This document shows positions 5,505-5,575 of a stretch of DNA of 5,575 nt, piece after piece. Where the stretch lies: NCBI GenBank assembly GCA_007134405.1, contig SLKW01000138.1, positions 1 to 5,575 on the forward strand, written 5' to 3'. Under the pieces are notes generated by a model. It was not told the DNA's origin. It searched no databases and saw only the letters and a program-made list of their open reading frames with translations. The first letter of the stretch is position 1, and each line of letters opens with the position of its first letter. This DNA is from Paracoccaceae bacterium (GTDB lineage: Bacteria > Pseudomonadota > Alphaproteobacteria > Rhodobacterales > Rhodobacteraceae). The translations under genes and the position numbers were made by a program.

Positions 5505-5575
5505 GGGGTGCCGGCCCGGTCGGAAGGCGGGATCCGGAGCCGCTGACAGGGCGGACAACGGGACGATTCAGGGCG
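5501..5575 (-). CDS. Possible 3' tail of an upstream operon gene (partial)
   Basis: One minus-strand frame is open from the window edge to a TGA at 5503-5501, which overlaps the ATPase start as ATGA. Only 24 codons are visible, starting RPESSR and ending DRAGTP, with no recognisable motif. In peptide-importer operons the companion ATPase (OppD/DppD) often sits here, and the same ATGA junction is used downstream. A second frame is also open across this stretch, so the call is tentative. Confidence 0.3.
   Translation of the reverse strand, partial: RPESSRCPPCQRLRIPPSDRAGTP

Noticed and set aside
4548..5546. Plus-strand open frame of 332 codons
   Set aside because: It covers almost the whole ATPase gene on the opposite strand. 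Every ABC motif is intact on the minus strand, and this translation has none.

Overview
The window looks like chromosomal DNA from a GC-rich alphaproteobacterium. A member of the Rhodobacterales is my best guess. The evidence is strong G/C bias at third codon positions, a Crp/Fnr regulator whose recognition helix has the HxN(K/R)TLxRLR form common in that class, and a peptide-ABC ATPase with the ITHNLN form of the H-loop. I could not run a homology search, so the taxonomy is inference.

Layout, left to right. Positions 1-33 hold three tandem copies of an 11-bp unit at the window edge. Positions 160-1437 (minus) encode a membrane-anchored phospholipase D/cardiolipin synthase family protein with two intact HKD motifs. 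Divergent from it, 1561-2292 (plus) encodes a Crp/Fnr regulator with exactly four cysteines, placed like the [4Fe-4S] ligands of FNR. Converging on that gene, 2315-2692 (minus) encodes a 125-residue CheY-like protein that has lost most or all of the residues needed for phosphotransfer. A strong inverted repeat lies between these two 3' ends. Positions 2693-3093 are a 401-bp non-coding stretch with several perfect palindromes, a weak terminator candidate and a weak promoter candidate.

The right half (3094-5575, minus) is the 3' end of a peptide-uptake operon. It holds an OppF/DppF-type ATPase and a C69-family dipeptidase whose start codon overlaps the ATPase stop codon (ATGA). The importer would bring in oligo- or dipeptides, and the dipeptidase, which has no signal peptide, would hydrolyse them in the cytoplasm. 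The other transporter genes (second ATPase, permeases, binding protein) would lie beyond the right edge. At most a 3' tail of one of them is visible.

I see no mobile element, CRISPR array or RNA gene, and no clear new multi-gene system. The points most worth a second look are the missing N-terminal cysteine in the dipeptidase (with a possible Ser2 nucleophile), the FNR-like four-cysteine set paired with a non-FNR recognition helix, the degenerate receiver next to it, and the tandem repeat at the left edge.
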